Both the position numbers and the translations under genes were made by a program. This document shows, piece after piece, positions 60,317-64,000 of a stretch of DNA of 64,000 nucleotides. Each line of letters starts with the position of its first letter. Position 1 is the first letter of the stretch. The notes below the pieces were generated by a model. It did no database searches. It was given only the letters and a program-made list of their open reading frames with translations, and was not told the DNA's origin. This stretch comes from Candidatus Delongbacteria bacterium (GTDB taxonomy: Bacteria > CAIWAD01): the NCBI GenBank assembly GCA_020634015.1, contig JACKCN010000005.1:1-64000 (forward strand). The letters are read 5' to 3'.

Positions 60317-61630
60317 GTGAAACCGAGAACCGTTCTCGTTCGCCTCAGCATTTGCCTGTGCGCGGCTGCCAGCCTGCAGGCCCAGCCCGAATACAGCGTC
60401 ACGGACATCACCAACTGGACTCAGGGTCAGCTGGACGGATTGCCCTTTTTCAAGGACTACGTGCCTTATCCACCCCTCGGGGCGACCGGCGGTTTCGAAC
60501 GGGGTGGGCGGAACAGCACGACCGTTTTCGGTGGCTATGCCTACGGAAACACCTGGGTGCAACATCAGGGGGCACTCATCACGGGTGGAGTCCAGACACT
60601 GATCGCCCCCATGGGTACCTTCAATTGGCAGTACACCTACTGGGACGGGACGGACTACCACTTCTCCAATGGCTGGGTCGGAGTGCAGCGACTTGAGGAC
60701 ATCAATGCATCGGGCATCGCGGTGGGAACCTCAACGATCACCGGTTCGGGGACTCACGCCTATGAGGCGAGTTATCATGCCGTGCGCTTCGATCCGCTGA
60801 ACGGAGTGCTTGAGGACTTGACTCCCGATGCCAGCCAGGCCAATGCCAGGGCCATCAATGACGATGGCGAGATCGTGGGCAGCATCAACTCGGGTTCGGG
60901 AACCCAGGGTTTCCGGCGCTCTCCGTCCGGAGCGATGACGTTTCTGGGCACGACATCACAGGCCGCGAATCCAGTCGCACTCAACAGCAGCGGCTGGATC
61001 CTGGGGCAATACACGGTGTACCCCAACAAGTACGCCTTCATCAGTGCCCGGGGCCAGGGACTCATCGACCTGGGCCTGCCCAGCCAGAACAGCCCGGAAA
61101 GCGCGCAGCCGAACTCCCTGAACGACTGGGGCCAGGCGGTGGGCACAACCTGGAAGCTCTCCGACGTCCTGGACAGGAATGGCTGCCTCTGGCTGCGCAA
61201 CACCTCGGGAAACTGGGAAGCGCATGACCTGAACGAACTCTCGGGCGGTGGCGACTACATCATCGAGAGTGGTCTGGCCATCAATGATGCCGGCTACATC
61301 ATCGCCAGCGGACGTCTGGATGGCACCGATCTCTTCGGCAGCAGGACCTTGCTGCTGACACCGGACTCCTTCAACCCCCCCATACCTCAGCCCGCTCCCG
61401 TGGAGTTGGCGATTGACCGGCAGCCCGACGGCTCGTTCCTGCTGACATGGAGCGACGCGGGGGCTGGATTCACGTACACAGTGGAGTCGTGCACCGATCT
61501 CCTGTCCGACACCTGGGCACCACTGGAATCCGGAAGCTGGCCGATTTCCACTCTCAGCCACACCTTCGATCCGGTACCCCTTCCGGACAGACTGTTGTTG
61601 CGAGTCATTCCGCGATTCATGGAGCAGTGA
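60317..61630 (+). CDS. Exported protein with HAF-type repeats
   Basis: A 437-residue exported protein. GTG 60317 has GGAG eight bases upstream, and the signal peptide is V-R-L-S-I-C-L-C-A-A-A-S-L-Q-A-Q. The mature part contains repeated [IL]-N-x-x-G-x-[AI]-[VI]-G segments: I-N-A-S-G-I-A-V-G, I-N-D-D-G-E-I-V-G, L-N-S-S-G-W-I-L-G, L-N-D-W-G-Q-A-V-G and I-N-D-A-G-Y-I-I-A. This matches the HAF (extracellular repeat) family, probably a beta-propeller. The C-terminal 75 residues look like a fibronectin or Ig-type module (F-L-L-T-W-S-D-A-G-A-G-F-T-Y-T-V-E-S-C). No sorting domain is present, so it may stay in the periplasm or use another route. A TGTGCCAAT element (60123-60141) lies upstream, but no matching sigma-54 promoter. 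Confidence 0.75.
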   Translation: MKPRTVLVRLSICLCAAASLQAQPEYSVTDITNWTQGQLDGLPFFKDYVPYPPLGATGGFERGGRNSTTVFGGYAYGNTWVQHQGALITGGVQTLIAPMGTFNWQYTYWDGTDYHFSNGWVGVQRLEDINASGIAVGTSTITGSGTHAYEASYHAVRFDPLNGVLEDLTPDASQANARAINDDGEIVGSINSGSGTQGFRRSPSGAMTFLGTTSQAANPVALNSSGWILGQYTVYPNKYAFISARGQGLIDLGLPSQNSPESAQPNSLNDWGQAVGTTWKLSDVLDRNGCLWLRNTSGNWEAHDLNELSGGGDYIIESGLAINDAGYIIASGRLDGTDLFGSRTLLLTPDSFNPPIPQPAPVELAIDRQPDGSFLLTWSDAGAGFTYTVESCTDLLSDTWAPLESGSWPISTLSHTFDPVPLPDRLLLRVIPRFMEQ

Positions 61631-61718
61631 GCAACAGGGAACCCACAGTTTCCGGGCAGCTTGTCCTACTGGCAATCTACCGGCCGCCGGTGCGCAAGTG
61701 GAAACTGTCGGGTACGAC

Positions 61719-61750
61719 GGGGCAGGTCATCGACCTGCCCCGTCTCTTTT
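61719..61750 (+). terminator. Rho-independent terminator after the HAF-repeat gene
   Basis: A perfect 10-bp stem (61719-61728 with 61732-61741), 3-base loop and GTCTCTTTT tail, 88 bp past the stop codon. Confidence 0.85.
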
Positions 61751-61874
61751 CTGCCCAGGAAACCTCCTCCTGCCCTGTTGGAAGGTCGTCTCGGCAGGCA
61801 AGCCTGCAAATCGTACCTTGACCGCCTCCCTGTCGGGCAGGCTGGACGGAACACCCAGAGCATAGAGGCACTCC

Positions 61875-63395
61875 ATGGACAAGGATCTGGCATCAATCCA
61901 GGAAGCGCGGGACATGCTGCGCAAGGCACGTGAAGCCGCCGACCAGTTCAAGAATTTCAGCCAGGACCAGGTTGACCGCATCGTCCAGGCCATGGCGGAA
62001 CGCAGTCTGGCCGCCTCGAAACGCCTGGCCGAAATGGCCTATGAAGAAACCGGCTATGGGCGCGTGGAAGACAAGACCACCAAGAATGTCTTCGCCAGCC
62101 GCAATCTGCTGGAACACATCAAGAGTCTGCGCACCTGCGGGGTCGTGCATCACAGCGAGAATGGCAAGATCATCGAGATCGCGGTGCCCATGGGCATCGT
62201 GGCGGCGCTGGTTCCCTGTACCAATCCCACCTCCACGGCGATCTACAAGAGCATCATCTCGCTGAAGTCACGCAATGCCATCGTGATGAGTCCGCACCCC
62301 AAGGCGCTCAACAGCATTCTCGAGAGCACGCGCATCCTGCATGATGCGGCCTGCAGTGCAGGCGCGCCCCGCAACCTGGTGCAGTGTCTCACGTTGCCCA
62401 CCCTCCAGGGGTCGCAGGAACTGATGCGACACGAGCTGACCTCGGTGATCCTGGCCACCGGAGGTGGACCGATGGTCAAGGCGGCCTACAGCGCGGGCAA
62501 ACCCGCCTACGGTGTGGGGCCAGGCAATGTGCCCGCCTATGTGGATCGCACGGCGGACGTGGTGAAGGCTGCCCGTGACATCGTGGCCGGCAAGTCCTTC
62601 GACTGGGGTACCGTGTGCGCCTCGGAACAGAGCGTGGTGGCCGATCGACCCATCGCGGGCAAGCTGCTGGAGGAGTTGCGCAAGAACGGAACCTACGTCT
62701 GCACGCGGGAGGAAAAGAGCGCGCTGGAAGCCGTGATGGTCGACCGACACGGCGCTCTCAACCCCGAGATCGTCGGTCAGTCACCCGAGAAGATCGCCGG
62801 CATGGCGGGCATCAAGGTGCCCCGAGGCACGCGCGTGCTGCTGGTCATGCTGGACGAAGTGGGGCCCAAAGACCCGCTTTCGCGCGAGAAGCTCAGCCCC
62901 GTGCTTGGATTCTTCATCGAAGAAGGCTGGAAGAAAGGCTGTGAGCGGGCAATCCAGATCCTGAACTATGGCGGTGTGGGCCATACCTTCGCCATTCACT
63001 GCAAGGATCAGGACGTGATCATGGAATTCGGCCTGCACAAGCCGGCCTTCCGGATCATCGTGAACTCCCCGGCCACCCACGGAGCCATCGGTTACACGAC
63101 CGGCCTGCCCCCCGCCATGACCCTCGGGCCTGGCACCTGGGGCGGCAGCATCACCACCGACAACATCGGTCCGCTGCATCTGGTCAACATCAAGCGGGTG
63201 GCCTTCGAGACCAACCCGCTGGACCCCGCCGACTCCCCCAGCCCCGAAAGCCGCTGGGGATACGACGAGAACTTCCGGTACCGCCCCCGGGACGAGTCTG
63301 CCGCAACACCGGCTCCGGCCGCGCGGAGTTACGAGAAATCCCGGATGAGTGACGCGGACATCGAACGCATCGTCAAGGAATTCAAGACCGACTGA
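61875..63395 (+). CDS. CoA-acylating aldehyde dehydrogenase of microcompartment type (PduP/EutE-like)
   Basis: A 506-residue aldehyde dehydrogenase that converts an aldehyde and CoA to acyl-CoA with NAD+, as PduP and EutE do inside bacterial microcompartments. The catalytic cysteine is C248 in D-W-G-T-V-C-A-S-E-Q, the family form. Other landmarks are P-C-T-N-P-T-S-T, A-T-G-G-G-P-M-V and P-G-N-V-P-A-Y. The last 18 residues, after a proline- and alanine-rich linker, form a short amphipathic helix (M-S-D-A-D-I-E-R-I-V-K-E-F), the usual form of a C-terminal encapsulation peptide that targets enzymes to the shell. Its stop overlaps the start of the PduL-like gene. ATG 61875 follows AGAGG. Which aldehyde is used is unknown. 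Confidence 0.9.
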   Translation: MDKDLASIQEARDMLRKAREAADQFKNFSQDQVDRIVQAMAERSLAASKRLAEMAYEETGYGRVEDKTTKNVFASRNLLEHIKSLRTCGVVHHSENGKIIEIAVPMGIVAALVPCTNPTSTAIYKSIISLKSRNAIVMSPHPKALNSILESTRILHDAACSAGAPRNLVQCLTLPTLQGSQELMRHELTSVILATGGGPMVKAAYSAGKPAYGVGPGNVPAYVDRTADVVKAARDIVAGKSFDWGTVCASEQSVVADRPIAGKLLEELRKNGTYVCTREEKSALEAVMVDRHGALNPEIVGQSPEKIAGMAGIKVPRGTRVLLVMLDEVGPKDPLSREKLSPVLGFFIEEGWKKGCERAIQILNYGGVGHTFAIHCKDQDVIMEFGLHKPAFRIIVNSPATHGAIGYTTGLPPAMTLGPGTWGGSITTDNIGPLHLVNIKRVAFETNPLDPADSPSPESRWGYDENFRYRPRDESAATPAPAARSYEKSRMSDADIERIVKEFKTD

Positions 63396-64000
63396 TGTCC
63401 CTGGATCCTCGCATACGCGTGTGCGAACCGCGGGCCTTTCTCACCCGGGAACACTTCCAGCAGTTGTTCGGGCCAGAGAGCTATCTCGAGTTCGAACGGC
63501 CGCTTGGCACACAGGGTGGCTTCATGGCCCGGCAGCGCCTGTCGGTGGCATCGCCCCTGGGCCGTGTGGACGGTGTGCCGCTCCATGGGCCTCTTGGAAC
63601 CTTCAGTGGAGTTGAGTTTCCGCGCAGCTGGTGTCCACGCCTGCAGCTGGATCCGCCCGTGCGCGGCCAGGGCGATTTTGAGGCCAGTCCTTCCATCACG
63701 CTGATCGGGCCCGCGGGACATCTGCACCTCGCCTCAGGCCTGATCGTGGCCCAGCGCACCCTTCAGCTCACACCGGAGAATGCACGTCGCCTGGGTCTGC
63801 TCAACGGTGACTCGGTTGTCTGTCTGGTGCGCAGCACTCGGCGCCCTGACCTGCGTGAAGCCACGCGTGACACAATTTTCTCGGATGTGGATGTGGTGGT
63901 CGGTGACGGATTCGAACTGGAACTGCACCTGGATCTTGACGACGCCAGCGCTTGCCTGGCGGCCGATGGAGGGCGTGCATCGATCCTCAACATCGGTCAG
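63395..64000 (+). CDS. PduL-like phosphotransacylase homolog lacking zinc ligands, 3' end outside the window
   Basis: 202 codons are open to the window end without a stop. Overall layout matches PduL: an N-terminal F-Q-Q-L-F-G, then Q-G-G-F-M-A, I-T-L-I-G-P-A-G, and L-T-P-E-N-A-R-R-L-G-L followed by the final E-L-H-L-D-L-D-D-A-S. PduL transfers acyl groups between CoA and phosphate using two zinc ions held by paired HxH motifs. Here both pairs are lost: R13-A-F15 stands for the first and T122-L-Q124 for the second. Only H178 (of the canonical M-H-I-D-T-D-E-A-N) remains. It is probably catalytically inactive or altered, perhaps structural. The start (TGATG) overlaps the dehydrogenase stop, so expression is coupled. 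Confidence 0.75.
   Translation, partial: MSLDPRIRVCEPRAFLTREHFQQLFGPESYLEFERPLGTQGGFMARQRLSVASPLGRVDGVPLHGPLGTFSGVEFPRSWCPRLQLDPPVRGQGDFEASPSITLIGPAGHLHLASGLIVAQRTLQLTPENARRLGLLNGDSVVCLVRSTRRPDLREATRDTIFSDVDVVVGDGFELELHLDLDDASACLAADGGRASILNIGQ

Overview
The window is GC-rich, densely coded bacterial DNA with one or two genes per kilobase and many 4-base start/stop overlaps. Several secreted proteins end in a type IX secretion (T9SS)-style sorting domain with the N-Y/F-P-N-P-F-N-P motif. A gingipain/PorU-like C25 peptidase and PorV-like outer-membrane proteins are also present. Together these point to a lineage of the FCB group (Bacteroidetes, Fibrobacteres and related uncultured phyla such as Delongbacteria, KSB1 or Latescibacteria). 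I cannot name the phylum from sequence alone.

Layout. 1-273: end of a parvulin-type isomerase. 391-4295 (minus): translationally coupled operon of an MDR oxidoreductase, a Cys/Met-metabolism PLP enzyme, an Nramp metal transporter and a UspA protein. 4613-14114 (minus): the chromosome-replication block dnaA-dnaN-recF-dciA-gyrB-gyrA, with DnaA boxes around dnaA and between gyrB and gyrA, so this is probably the origin region. 14687-17658 (plus): HU/IHF protein, SDF-family symporter and an orphan branched-chain-amino-acid-type binding protein. 17726-20407 (minus): outer-membrane barrels and a CxxCH lipoprotein. 20453-25357 (minus): a cluster around a GlmL/MutL-type ASKHA protein, with a KOW-domain protein, two tandem RRM proteins and two small proteins. 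25527-30081: two PAS/cysteine proteins, a T9SS cargo protein, a DoxX-like protein and an XPB-type helicase. 30282-39229 (plus): C25 peptidase, NTF2-like protein, PorV-like protein, lipoprotein, SLBB protein and an outer-membrane barrel, resembling a cell-surface secretion/export locus. 39290-40838: mutY and a small lipoprotein. 41207-56512: one gene for a 5101-residue multidomain surface protein. 56917-60060: three tandem Cys-rich T9SS cargo paralogs. 60317-61630: a HAF-repeat protein. 61875-64000: start of a bacterial-microcompartment operon (PduP-like aldehyde dehydrogenase and a PduL-like protein, cut by the window end).

The least expected result is regulatory. The giant surface protein gene and each of the three small cargo genes are preceded by a textbook sigma-54 (-24/-12) promoter, TGGCAC-N5-TTGC. 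About 100 bp upstream of these lies a recurring TTTGTGCCAAT-like element that could be the enhancer of one activator, which suggests a sigma-54-controlled surface-protein regulon. The second is the PduL-like protein at the window end, which lacks both HxH zinc-binding pairs of PduL and looks like a pseudoenzyme coupled to a normal aldehyde dehydrogenase.

No tRNA, rRNA, CRISPR array, insertion sequence or prophage was recognised.
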